Below, piece after piece: positions 1-9,560 of a DNA stretch of 64,000 nt. A program made the translations under genes and the position numbers. The stretch is taken from the NCBI RefSeq assembly GCF_004359215.1, contig NC_090610.1, forward strand, positions 839,308-903,307, read 5' to 3'. Source of the DNA: Bremia lactucae. Taxonomy: Eukaryota > Oomycota > Peronosporomycetes > Peronosporales > Peronosporaceae. The notes under the pieces are model-generated. The model saw only the letters and a program-made list of their open reading frames with translations. It did no database searches and was not told the DNA's origin. Every line of letters begins with the position of its first letter. Positions within the stretch are counted from its first letter, which is position 1.

Positions 1-870
1 GGTAGCAAGCTCCACATGTCGACCGCAGATCATCCCCAGACCGATGGCCAAACAGAACGTGCCAATCGGGTCGTGGCGGATGTCTTACGCACTATAGCAA
101 CTCCCAAAGAGTGGAGCAAGCAATTGCCCTTTGTGGAGTTCGCTATAAATAACAGTGTCCACGCCAGTACGGGTGAGACACCGTTTTATATTAACGGACT
201 GCGCCATCCTCGGACGCCAGTCTCGTTTGTGCGCAGCCCGAGTCTTAGTGGGGGAGGGCCCCTCACTATGCTCGGTGCGAAAGAGGGACATAGTTTCGTC
301 AATATGACGATGACCCATGAGGGTATCATCTCAAAGACAGAAACTTGCCCTAGTGACCCTGCCAGTTTAGCAGTGGTCAATAAAACTACGCCTTATGACC
401 GACCTCTTGGCGGTATCATAGGCGAGTTTGATGCTAAAAGCGTGAGCGAGGCTCAACGCTTTGTGGATGAGCGATTAGCCATCACACGTAAAGTCCGTGA
501 CGCAATGGCAAGCACACAGGACAAGCAAAAAGAATATGCGGACCGAAATGGTCGCAAAAACAATGAACGCTTTAGAGTGGGTGAAAAAGTACTATAAAGT
601 ACTGCTACCCTACCTAAAGATGCAATTTTTCTGTACTACCTGGAGGTACTACGAAGTTGTTGCCGCTTTTCATTCATTGGGCCCTTTACGGTGGTTGAAG
701 AGGTTGGAGACCTAAATTATAGGCTCACCCTTCCCCCGTATATGAAGACGCACCCCGTATTTTACGTGGGTCGTCTGAAACGGTATGTAGACCCAAATGA
801 GGTCACATACCCCATCCGTCTAAGGAGACCGATGGTGACGCCGACTGTGAGTCGAGCGTCGTTCGGGTGA
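1..870 (+). pseudogene. Ty3/gypsy family A integrase, 3' part of pol
   Basis: This is the end of a retrotransposon polyprotein that enters from the left window edge. The first frame (to about 597) carries the end of the integrase core, with HPQTDGQTERANR followed by FVEFAINNSVHAS, the usual signature around the last catalytic glutamate region. At about 590-610 the frame breaks. A different frame from about 600 to 868 then encodes the integrase C-terminal GPY/F module (GPFTVVEEVG) and HPVFYVGRLKRY. Both halves are easy to recognise, so the break is a frameshift in a decayed copy or a sequencing indel. Integrase inserts the cDNA copy of the element into the host chromosome. The chromodomain (1193-1396), an antisense frame and the 3' LTR follow in order. 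Confidence 0.88.
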
Positions 871-1192
871 GGGGGACGGTGAAGGCGAAAAGCTATCAGA
901 CCGATTCCTCCCTCCACGAGCAGGACTTAAAGAGCGAGGAACATCACGCGAGTAACGCGGATCCCTCAGCATTATCCTCTCGAAAAGGTCCAAGCGAGTC
1001 TTCAGGCGTTCATAACCCTGACGAGCCTTCGCTCGGACATCAACGAGATCCGAGGTCAGTCGTGAGACTTGACTCTCGAGATCCGCAATACGTCGTTCAG
1101 CAGCGCTTAACGCATGAGACTGAACGGACGAGGTAAGGCAGCCGCGAGTAGGTGGGCGAGATCGCCGCTCCTATAGGGCGCCACCGGCACTA

Positions 1193-1396
1193 ATGGATGC
1201 GGGTGGGAATCAACGCGTCCTTGTTGGAAGGTTGCTTGCCCACCGCTCCGTGACGCAAGGGTACCAGAGCCTCGTCCAATGGAAAGGTTACCCAAAGAGT
1301 TTTGACTCTTGGGAACCGATCAATACCCTACGTATTGATGTGCCCGGCTTGGTTGCTGCCTATGAAAAGCAGCACCAGCTGAGACCACTTCGCTAG
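1193..1396 (+). pseudogene. Family A chromodomain at the end of pol
   Basis: A 67-residue frame contains YQSLVQWKGYPKSFDSWEP, a good match to the chromodomain core (Y-x-V-x-W-x-G-Y-x-x-x-x-x-S-W-E-P). In chromoviral Ty3/gypsy elements this domain is fused to the integrase C terminus and steers integration toward marked chromatin. Here it is separated from the GPY/F module by about 320 bp containing frame breaks, so it would not be translated with integrase as the sequence stands. The stop at 1394-1396 ends pol. The next 210 bp have no recognisable coding content. Confidence 0.85.
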
Positions 1397-1611
1397 TCAC
1401 AAATGGACTAGCAGAAGCAGCGTAGTGAGAAGAAACAGGGGGTACCACCCATAATTTCTTTCACACGCAAACGGGCAAAATGCGACCGCAGTTTCATCAA
1501 ATCGAAATAGGGATGAAAGCGGCGCACAAATTCCGCCTCGTATTGGTCGGGCGTTTCATTAGAACGCGATCAGGAAAATACGCCCAAGCGATTTTCCCTG
1601 AGCCTCCATGA

Positions 1612-2281
1612 TTAAAAGACGCCATAATAATTATGTGCGTCTACAAGAGCGCGCTCTAGGAGCGACGCTCTTGGCCCGTCTAAACGAGGCCATTCAGATG
1701 GAGGGGGCATCTTTGGAATGCCACCCGTCACATAGCCGCGTTCTAAACGACTGGCTTGTGACACCGACTGAGCACGTTCACGTGTCGTCGGCGGAGCTTT
1801 AGGCTCCGAATCCTCTATGTCAGAACCATTATGAAGTATGGTCTGAGCATAGGGCGTTGTGGTAATACCCAACGGAGAAGCAGCTGCGCCTTTAGGGGCA
1901 GCGCTCTCATTACCTGTCGATGGGACAGCATTCGTGAACGATGCTGTCTCCATGTTGTGAGCCATGAGAGACGTTTGGATGGGCAATAATGCCGCATCCC
2001 CCCCCATCACTCCTCATGAGCTCGTTGTCCGCATCACTACTATGAGGTGACGGAAACGGTGTCGACTCATTGTAGTCGACAATGAGCGACGGATCAACAT
2101 CCTCACTGTTAAAGTGGGATGGATCCTTTAGCCCTGTTAACGCGACAGCCGCAGTGGCTGTCTGCGTTCCGACTAAGGCATTAGACGCGGCCGGCGAATT
2201 AACGCGGCGCGTGCGCTTAGTGCGAGGTTGAGTGGGCGTCTTCGCAGACGACCCACCAACGTGGCCCCTTTTAGGTGGCAT
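1612..2281 (-). pseudogene. Antisense ORF of family A (aORF-A), between pol and 3' LTR
   Basis: A frame on the strand opposite to pol starts at the ATG 2281-2279 (MPPKRGHVGG) and runs toward the chromodomain. It begins with a strongly basic stretch (TKRTRR) that could act as a nuclear localisation signal, then is rich in Ser, Thr, Pro and Ala. The frame switches at a run of eight C (1998-2005). The second frame then continues to 1612, ending near LVDAHNYYGVF. Because the switch is in a homopolymer, a sequencing indel is as likely as a true mutation. The protein is unidentified. Related sequence lies in the same relative position at 63200-63440, next to another family A LTR, so the frame belongs to the element. 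Confidence 0.6.
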
Positions 2282-2399
2282 CTTGGGCGCCGTGTATGGA
2301 AACACGTGCGCTAGAGTGATCGAGTGAACTAGTGGCGCGTAAAGCTGCTCGCAGTTCCTCTCTCCTCTTTGTCGAATTTAAAAATGTAAATTCGTTCTT

Positions 2400-2413
2400 A
2401 AAGAGGGGGATGG
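2400..2413 (+). promoter_or_regulatory. Polypurine tract of family A
   Basis: AAAGAGGGGGATGG ends exactly where the LTR begins with TGTAACGGG. In LTR elements this purine run resists RNase H and primes plus-strand DNA synthesis. Its position fixes this LTR as the 3' LTR of the plus-strand element to its left. Confidence 0.75.
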
Positions 2414-2956
2414 TGTAACGGGCTAAAGTTGCCCTAATGATACACAGTCCCCGTTAAGTACATTTGGTGTACTTAAGGGGATGGTCAATTACTAAATAAT
2501 AGTAATTAGACCCAACACTCGGGTGTGGTGCACATTTGTGACCAACCAGGATGCCAGGTGCATTCACATTAGGAGGGATGACGCCCAGCGTCATCCGTGA
2601 TGACGGCTAGCGTCATCCGTTACGCGAGGTATCTATAAAGATACGCTCGCAATACATATTAAATGATATCTATAGAGATAACATTTTAATTGGTAAAAAT
2701 AGGTATTTGTATTTAATTCTATTAAATATAAATCAGTCTGAAAACTTACTCCTACTTGGTAAGTGCGCACGAGGAGACGCATTACCGCTCCCGTGACGAC
2801 ACTTGATCAGAGTTCTTAGTGTGTTGGGTGAGGTCGCTAACGCGCCCACCACAACTGCCTCACTGCACGCAAGAGAAGCAGGTTTAACCGCTTCCTCGCT
2901 GTGCTAGGGTGTGTGCCTAAGTAGAGCGTGGCCGCATTACGACGTGCCCGCCTACA
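2414..2956 (+). repeat. 3' LTR of family A (543 bp)
   Basis: It starts TGTAACGGGC directly after the polypurine tract and ends GCCCGCCTACA, so it has the expected TG...CA ends. A second copy lies in reverse orientation at 4770-5302, and a third starts at 63556. Shared internal landmarks are GATGACGCTAGCGTCATCC-like repeats and an AT-rich segment (TTTAATTCTATTAAATATAAA). Confidence 0.85.
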
Positions 2957-3050
2957 GTTCGTTTCAAAAAAATATCTCGTGTCAATCAAAGGCGTCAGCT
3001 CAGACTTTATGCCACTGTAGCGTATTATAAGCCTTGTCTTGAGCCAAACG

Positions 3051-3260
3051 ATGGCTTCTCATCTCTATGGCGATTCTTCCACCGATATTGAGACGCTACG
3101 TGCCGCTATTGCCTCGAATACGCTGCCTAAACAAAAACTCTATGACGAATCGGAATTTGCCGGCTCGGAAGTTGCCTCGTTCATAGCTTTCTCTTCTTGT
3201 TGCGTCGAAGATATTGCAAAAGATACAGTGCACAACTTAGATGTAGCCATCAGCCGTTAG
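3051..3260 (+). CDS. Small unidentified ORF (69 codons)
   Basis: ATG at 3051 (MASHLYGDSSTDIE) to a stop at 3258-3260. The composition resembles normal soluble protein rather than a shadow frame, and the region is not covered by any repeat in this window. A second small frame with a hydrophobic start follows 105 bp downstream. The two could be exons or broken pieces of one former host gene, but I found no splice pair that joins them. I do not recognise a family. Confidence 0.3.
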   Translation: MASHLYGDSSTDIETLRAAIASNTLPKQKLYDESEFAGSEVASFIAFSSCCVEDIAKDTVHNLDVAISR

Positions 3261-3365
3261 AAGCACTTCGTGATACAAATGACTATTTCTAAAAGTTGCG
3301 GCTCACGAGGCTAATGGTTCAAGGATGAAGGTTTTTACAATATATTGCATTTTCTTGCTGGACTG

Positions 3366-3563
3366 ATGGCTGGTTTTGCCGTTGGATTTGCTCTCACGAA
3401 ACAGTGGCAATTGCACGTTTTACAAACACAAGCAAAAGCTCCCACGCTCTATGCCAAATTGGCAAATTTTTGTCGACGAATTCCTGCAACTCATACGCCG
3501 TGGCATCTCATTTCATTGCGCACAGAGAATATTCATTTTCTGACGATAATTGGAATTGCGTAA
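3366..3563 (+). CDS. Small unidentified ORF with N-terminal hydrophobic segment
   Basis: ATG at 3366. The frame is open upstream to about 3345 and contains LAGLMAGFAVGFALT, a small-residue-rich hydrophobic stretch that could be a membrane segment or a targeting signal, followed by a polar tail (KQWQLHVLQTQAKAP). The stop is at 3561-3563. It may be the second half of a gene whose first half is 3051-3260. The remaining flanks (2957-3050 and 3564-3858) show nothing recognisable. Confidence 0.28.
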   Translation: MAGFAVGFALTKQWQLHVLQTQAKAPTLYAKLANFCRRIPATHTPWHLISLRTENIHFLTIIGIA

Positions 3564-3858
3564 TAATTTAAAAGGATCGGGCTTTAATGAGTTTATAACA
3601 AGCGGGGCTTCTAATTTTAAATGAGCGGATGAGGTCTCGCGTCCAAGTAGCACACTGTATTTAAGATAGTGGTGACGCGAGCATAAAATAAGTCAATAAA
3701 TCGGTAGCAGGGTGTAGCCTAAAATTAATCATATCTCAGCTTTAACAATGCACCACAAGGGGGATTATGACCAGACCAGCAAACAAAACGTCTTATAGTT
3801 TCAAGTCTTTTTCATAATATTTTTCTACTTAGTCTAGATGATCGTATATGACTTCAGT

Positions 3859-4280
3859 TGTAACGAGACACTACGACTTGTACTGCTTCAGTACAAGTCC
3901 ACTTCGCACTGCTTCAGTTGCGAGTGGAGATGAAGACTTCTCTTAAGGCAACTAGCTATAAAAGGGTATAATGAAAACTGTATTAAATATAATTAAGTGT
4001 CTCTTGTTTCATCTTTGAAAATGCTAACTTAATTATAATCTAATACTAAACATCTAAATGAATTCTTATATCTATCTTATCTGTAACTCTCTCTTTGATT
4101 ACTCCTACAGCTGATTAGTCTGCGGAATAAATAGGTATAATGATCTATACCTATTTATGGATAAGAATTCTGAATATTACTATATAAAGTAATATCCTTC
4201 AAATATTATCTACCTTTTAGATAATACATTAATTAACAACCTTTAAGTGTTAATTTCATGTAACGATACACCCCGTTACA
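3859..4280 (-). repeat. Solo LTR, family B (422 bp)
   Basis: Starts TGTAACGAGAC and ends ACCCCGTTACA, and matches the reverse complement of the copies at 26311-26758 and 38453-38890. It includes the short palindrome around CTTGTACTG/CAGTACAAG near one end. Flanking pentamers (TCAGT and TCTTT) do not match, so the target-site duplication is lost. No internal element sequence is attached. Confidence 0.8.
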
Positions 4281-4769
4281 TCTTTCGCCTATTCAAACCC
4301 ACAACACGTCTAAGCGAAAAGAACTTGCCACTTATATCTTTGACCCTTTCCAAAAATTCAGGACTAAGTCTTTAGTACAGCTCGCGTCCGTCTAATGGCC
4401 GCGTACTAAGCTTTCTCTACCTTACGTACGGAAGTATCAGTAGATTCGGTATCTTTGAGCCTAATCGTACTTATTTTGATATTGATTATGGATGCGCCGA
4501 TACCCTAGACTTGGAATTCCAGGCAACGTACCAGGAATTCTAAGTCCCTATCCAACTGTATGTGTTACGTCGACGCTTGGTCTGCCATACTCGGGCTGTC
4601 CAGGACAAGTACATCGGTCCTTTTATGGGCCATTCGAAGTGAAAATTGGCGCGTTCGGAAACCTTTGCAAGTTACCATGTGCCTCCTTGTCCACTAGCCA
4701 AGACAACAAACCAAAATTTCTAGGCGGAGTCACAGGGGTAATACTGTGTCTCCTGTAACGGGCTAGCTG
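4281..4769. other. Unassigned 0.5 kb between two solo LTRs
   Basis: The stretch contains one open frame (4492-4758, +, 88 codons) with a weak GPFEV motif that might be a decayed integrase tail. The evidence is too thin to call it. At 4754-4765 the 12 bases TGTAACGGGCTA equal the start of the family A LTR and directly precede the reverse family A LTR, which looks like a sliver of a second copy. Confidence 0.4.
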
Positions 4770-5302
4770 TGTAGGCGGGCACGTCGTAATGCGGCCACGC
4801 TCTACTTAGACACACACACTAGTACAGCGAGGAAGCGGTTTAACCTGCTTCTCTTGCGTGCAGTGAGGTAGTTGTGGTGGACGCGTTAGCGACCTCACCT
4901 AACGCACTAAGTACTCTGGTATACGTGTCGTTACGGAAGCGGTGATCCGACTCCTCGTGCGCACTTGCCAAGTAGGAAGTAGTTTTTAGACTGATTTATA
5001 TTTAATCGTATTAAATATAAATACCTATTTTTACCAATCCTAAAATGTCATCCCTGTAGATAACACTAATATGTACTGCGAGCGCATCTTTCTAGATACC
5101 TCGCGTAATGGATGACGCTAGGCGTCATCCCTGATAGTATGAATGCACCTATGTGCATCACATACACAAGGGTGGGTCACAATGTGAACCACACCCAAGT
5201 GGTGGGCCCAATTTTTTATTTAAGTAACTGACCATCCCCTTAAGTAAACAAAGTGTACTTAACGGGGACTGTGAAACGTAAGGGCAACTTAAGCCCGTTA
5301 GA
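4770..5302 (-). repeat. LTR, family A, reverse orientation
   Basis: Reverse complement of 2414-2956: it starts TGTAGGCGGGCAC and ends AAGCCCGTTAG. It shares the same landmarks in reverse order. No pol or gag is attached on either side, so it is a solo or truncated LTR. The 168 bp from 5303 to 5470 show nothing recognisable. Confidence 0.82.
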
Positions 5303-5470
5303 CGCATCGCATCCAGGCATTTCATAAAAATAATTCATATTCAATCATGTTGTAATTAATACGTCCGAAACTTAATAATACACCGCATTTTCTTGACGCA
5401 CTAGCATAAGGGTACAAGTTTGTGGTGTGGTCGCCTTTGTCGCCAACAAGCTGTGCTAGAAGTTGTGTGC

Positions 5471-6713
5471 TGTAAAGGGGTGTCCGTTACATAAATAATA
5501 TTTCATATAAGAAGAATAATTGATATTATTTTCTATGAGAGGAAATATATTAAGAAGTAAAAAAATAGCAAAATTAGGGTGCCAGCTTTTTGGTGAACGT
5601 ACCTCACCCCAAATAGTCCTTACAAGAATAAGGACAAAGAAACTAGTCGAGCCTATTTACCATTTTGAAGGTGCCCATGCTGTCTTATAGCGATGGATAC
5701 AGGTCTTAACAGGTGGCACGCTTGGTGTCTGTCTACTGCTTGAGAAAGCATGTGGTGAGCAGGAGCGAAACCTCAACCAAAGCAATAAATATCTGCAAAC
5801 GCACATTTTTGAGCACGACAATATTACATGGACAAATGTCAAAAAAAAAATTTAATGTCATGCATTGAAATTCACATTGAAACAGTACTACAAAGCTTTG
5901 CTCCCTGTAAATGAGCCCTGCACCAACATTTTTACTCCAACTATGGGCATTATCTGCAGTTATTGCATTCGAACAATGCTATTACCTGGTGGTGTTTTGA
6001 CAATTAAAATTAAGGTCATGCATTGAAATTCAATGTCAATTTCATGTGATGCATTAGAATTCAATATCAATTTCATGTGATGCATTAAAATTCAATGTCA
6101 ATTTCAATGCATGACATGACATGAAATTAGCTTTTTGTCCATAAAAAAAGCTGTGCTAAAAAAGGTTGTGCGTTTGCCGATATTTATTACTTTGGTTGAG
6201 GTTCCGCTCCTGCTCAGCACATTCTTTCTCAAGCAGTAGACAGACACCATGCGTGTCACCTGTTGAGACCTGTATCTATACTAAAATGGTGAGGTACATA
6301 TACCGGCACCCAAATTAGCATCTTTTATTAATTTTGACTTTATAGGTAATATTGACGCAATAAGACATTAGTTCTATTGATTGGTTGATCTAAGTTTGGA
6401 TCAACTTGCCAATCTTCATAAGACACGATTGTGCGGTTCGCAGGTAGGCGCCATACGTAGTGTATTATTTATTTTATTAAATCAGTAGTAGATAGAAGAT
6501 CATTTCATAAGAACTTAATATTAATACAGTTTTACTTTTTTCCTATTCTATCTAAAGCCTTAGAATTTACATTTAGTAGCTCAGACTTCTTAGCTACTCA
6601 GACTGTTCCTCTGCACGTCGTGTACGTGAGTAGATGAGGAACCCCACCTTAACTTTGAGCAGTGTAGGCTGTCTAGTAATGTTATTAAAGCTAGCGAAAT
6701 GTGCCCCGTTCGA
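5471..6713 (+). repeat. 5' LTR of gypsy C1, split by a foldback element
   Basis: The LTR runs from TGTAAAGGGGTGTCC to CCCCGTTCGA, directly before a primer binding site. Family C LTRs begin with an inverted repeat (TGTAACGGG, a short spacer, then CCCGTTACA) and end CCCCGTTACA. Here the U3-like half (5471-5576) is separated from the rest (6312-6713) by an inserted foldback element. Without the insert the length is about 505 bp, matching the intact copy at 13141-13644. Confidence 0.82.
5577..6311. mobile_element. Non-autonomous foldback DNA transposon (735 bp)
   Basis: Begins GGGTGCC and ends GGCACCC. About 230 bp at the left (5577-5810) reappear in inverse orientation over about 145 bp at the right (6165-6311), including TGTCTGTCTACTGCTTGAG and its complement. 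The element is flanked by AAATTA (5571-5576 and 6312-6317), a 6-bp target-site duplication, and the LTR on either side reads through when the insert is removed. The middle has short repeats around ATGCATTGAAATTCAATG. It has no coding capacity, so a transposase elsewhere would have mobilised it. The superfamily cannot be assigned from the ends alone. Confidence 0.82.
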
Positions 6714-6715
6714 CC

Positions 6716-6729
6716 TGTTAGCACTTCGT
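6716..6729 (+). promoter_or_regulatory. Primer binding site of gypsy C1
   Basis: TGTTAGCACTTCGT lies 2 bases after the 5' LTR end. The better preserved form in other copies is TGGTAGCACTTCGT (reverse at 57374-57387). It is the complement of a tRNA 3' end (…AGTGCTACCA). The first eight bases match the usual initiator tRNA-Met site. The tRNA identity is an inference. Confidence 0.6.
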
Positions 6730-6737
6730 AGTCCAAC

Positions 6738-8090
6738 ATGGACATCATGGATGAAGAAGGAGGGAACTTTCAAGCCCCTCAAGAAGGCTTTAACGCGACG
6801 CGTAAAAGGTTCACTCATTTGAGTGACCTTAAAAGAAGAGCGGTCGAACGTATGAGGTCGGCCGGAGGCGGGTCAGCCGTTAGCTCCATGTTGTTCGCAC
6901 TACAAAGAGACAAGTATAGCCGAATTCATACAGCATTAATCGACGGGGCCCAAGAAAAAAGTAGCATTGCTTAACCAGCAAGGCTTTCAACACGCAGAGG
7001 TGTTAAAAGAACAGGATGCTCAGCAAGTAGAACTGTTAAGAGAGCAGCATTCACATGTTGCTAGCGGACTGACACGTTCGCGTTTATCGAAAGTTTAACG
7101 ATAGAATTCTTTTAGTTAAAGGTTGTCGAAGGCGACTCCCTTTTAAGATAGTTCGTCGAACTAGACGATGCCACGAAAGTGAAATTTGGCATGTCCATTC
7201 AGCCGGACGTGCCAAAGCTTGGGCCTTAAAGGCTCAAGCTTCACGACTCATAAGTGTTTAGGTCGAACGAGGTCTTTAAAGTCTGACTCCGGCAAACCTT
7301 TGAGCCGCCACATGCCAAATTCAGGGCTCGTGCAGAGCTCGTAAATTTTAAGTAGCCGCAAGCGTGATTTTCACGCCTATGCCCGACATACACAATACCT
7401 AGTAAGCTGTATCGTGAGTCATCCAATTAATAAAATAAACACAGGTAACTGTGTTTATTAAGGGTCTTGCCGAAATTCCTGTCAAGACCCACCTGTTCTG
7501 GCTCGAATTGAGAAGGCCTCTTGTTTACCAAATGGTTATATGATGAACGTCTTGGAGCGTTCACAAGCGTGTGGATGGCCTACGAGTGATTGCTATGGCC
7601 TCATTTGTGGTCCGGTCGTTTGCACGACCGTGCAATACCTCAGTGTGACAACCCATCGCTTTATGAAGTTAGATCCCGACGGCTATGCACAAGCACAGAC
7701 AGTATTGAAGGTCCACCATTGTGACGCGGATATAGTTTCCGACGGCTAAGCGTCGAAGTTCCACCACTCGAATAAGCTGAGTGGTACGAAACAAGGGCGT
7801 TGCTTGGAAAGCAACTTTGAAAATTATAAACGCCTGTATAAGAGACAGTGCGAAAGTCCAAGATCGACTGGAGAGTCGATCGTAGGATCTTGATGGGGTT
7901 GCGCAATCACAGCTATATGCAGTTGGGGAAAATACACTCAAATTGTTTTGATGGAATATGTCCTCAAGCCTCTGAGGAAATAAGTACCCAGAAACCTTTG
8001 GTGATGGGCTCGTTGGTACCCTCGGAAATAAGTTCCAATGAGGAAACTGAGACATAAAATGTCTTAGTAAACAGCGGATCAAATGTAGGG
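6738..8090 (+). pseudogene. Gypsy C1 gag and protease remnant
   Basis: Starts at ATG 6738 (MDIMDEEGGNFQAPQEGF), 9 bp after the primer binding site, the expected gag start. The first 78 codons are open. Beyond about 6974 the frame is broken, but gag sequence is followed in pieces through RKRDFHAYARHTQYLVSCI near 7350-7430. Around 7505 the sequence jumps to the region after the protease (MMNVLERSQACGWPT, 7540-7749). Compared with C3, a block of roughly 850 bp holding the zinc knuckle and protease active site is missing. Gag would form the particle and protease would cut the polyprotein. Confidence 0.75.
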
Positions 8091-8099
8091 TCTTATTCA

Positions 8100-9560
8100 T
8101 GTAGAGTCTTATTCACTTGATCTGATAGCGCCTCCGAAGTTAAATTACTTGTCACAGATGACAAGTACGTATGAAGCAATGACCATTGCCTCGTGAACAA
8201 GTATTAAATATTGAAAGATTCTTTGCCGATCGCTTAGCAGCAGGCCATGTGAGCGCGTCAACCTCCCACATGGCTCTCCGACCGTCTGTGTGCGTAAAGC
8301 AACAGGAAGGTGGCGGAGTGTGCATGCGTTTGAATGAGTTGAACGCTTCAACGGTACCGGCTTAAACGCCGATACCACGAAAAGACGTAATTATTGCTGG
8401 TTTGTCAAAGAGTACAATGGTTTCGTCTATAGATCTGATGGATAGATTCTATCAGATTTGTATCCGTGAGCAGGGATATCCCGTTCACAGCAGTAAGCAT
8501 CCAGGCGGAATGCTACGAGAATGGCTAATTAGGCTACATTAGCTTAGTAATCCCCTGCGACATTTAACAGATGTGTAACCAATCTGTTGAGATCGGTTCG
8601 GGATTTTGCACCGAGTTAAGTTGATGACGTCTTCGTCATAGCAGAGCCATCAACGGAAAGTCGGACGTTGAAGTACATCGTACCCACGTCCTAAAGTTTC
8701 TTACACTTCGGTGTAAGCATAAAGTGTCTGCAAATCACAAGAAGTGTGTATTCGCTGCAAGCGAAATACCACTTCTTGGGTGCAGTGTGGATAGACATGG
8801 TGCATACCCTAATCTTGCGATTAATCGATAACCGACTGGCCTGTGTCAGTCGATAAAAAGGGACTTCGAAAATTCCTCGGCTTAGCGGCGTACTTACATA
8901 AGTACTCCCGCAATTATGCCGAAATGACAGTACATCTTTCTTCTTTCTTATAGAAAAATGTAAAGTGGTCATGTAATGCTGATTGTCAGCGTTCCGTGAG
9001 GGTATCAAGCAAAGCTTGATGAAATCGCCAATTTTGGCGATTGCGGACCAAGGCAATCCATTTCACGTGGTCTGTGACGCCATCAATTTTGCAATCATCT
9101 GTGCTTTAATGCAATATGACACAGACGGGCAGAGCGCATCGTCTTCTATCAGCTGCGTCAGCTTCAACCAGCTGAACGTAGTTATCCAGTGCATGACAAG
9201 GAACTCCTTGCCATGAATTAGGCACTGGCGAAGTTTAGGGGTTTATCTACGCCGTACGTTGCTTATACTGACCATGCGTCTTTCACACCTCTCGCAAAGA
9301 ATGGCGAGATGGTTGTCTTTCTTTGCGGATAACTTCTCTTTAAAATATAAACCGCGCGAAAGGGCATCAGCGACGACATTAAGTCGTCCTCGGCCCGATT
9401 TTGAGCTGGCTGCGCAAATCGCAAGTGAGCATAAGGCCGCTGTTGCAACAATAAGTGTTCCGTCGTCAACATTACTTGACGACTTTAGAAGAGCTTATCA
9501 AGACGATAAGGCTCTTAAAGGGTTGATGGATTACCTTAAAAATCCATCTTAACCATCGTT
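8100..9560 (+). pseudogene. Gypsy C1 reverse transcriptase and RNase H, degenerate
   Basis: Multiple frames carry recognisable pieces: a reverse transcriptase fragment near 8290-8340 (CVRKATGRWRSVHAFE), the RNase H start near 9040-9110 (FHVVCDAINFAIICALMQ), and the late RNase H and linker segment 9259-9552 (LSQRMARWLSFFADNFSLKY). Stops and frameshifts are frequent, and no catalytic core is complete. From about 8464 the sequence is nearly identical, inverted, to 15890-18163, including the same frame breaks. Confidence 0.8.

Noticed and set aside
4492..4758. 88-codon frame as a gene
   Set aside because: Only a weak GPFEV resemblance to an integrase tail, no neighbouring motifs, and it lies between LTR fragments.
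8691..9056. 121-codon minus-strand frame, repeated at 17575-17940
   Set aside because: It is the shadow of the reverse transcriptase/RNase H region on the other strand; its repetition follows from the inverted C1/C2 arms.
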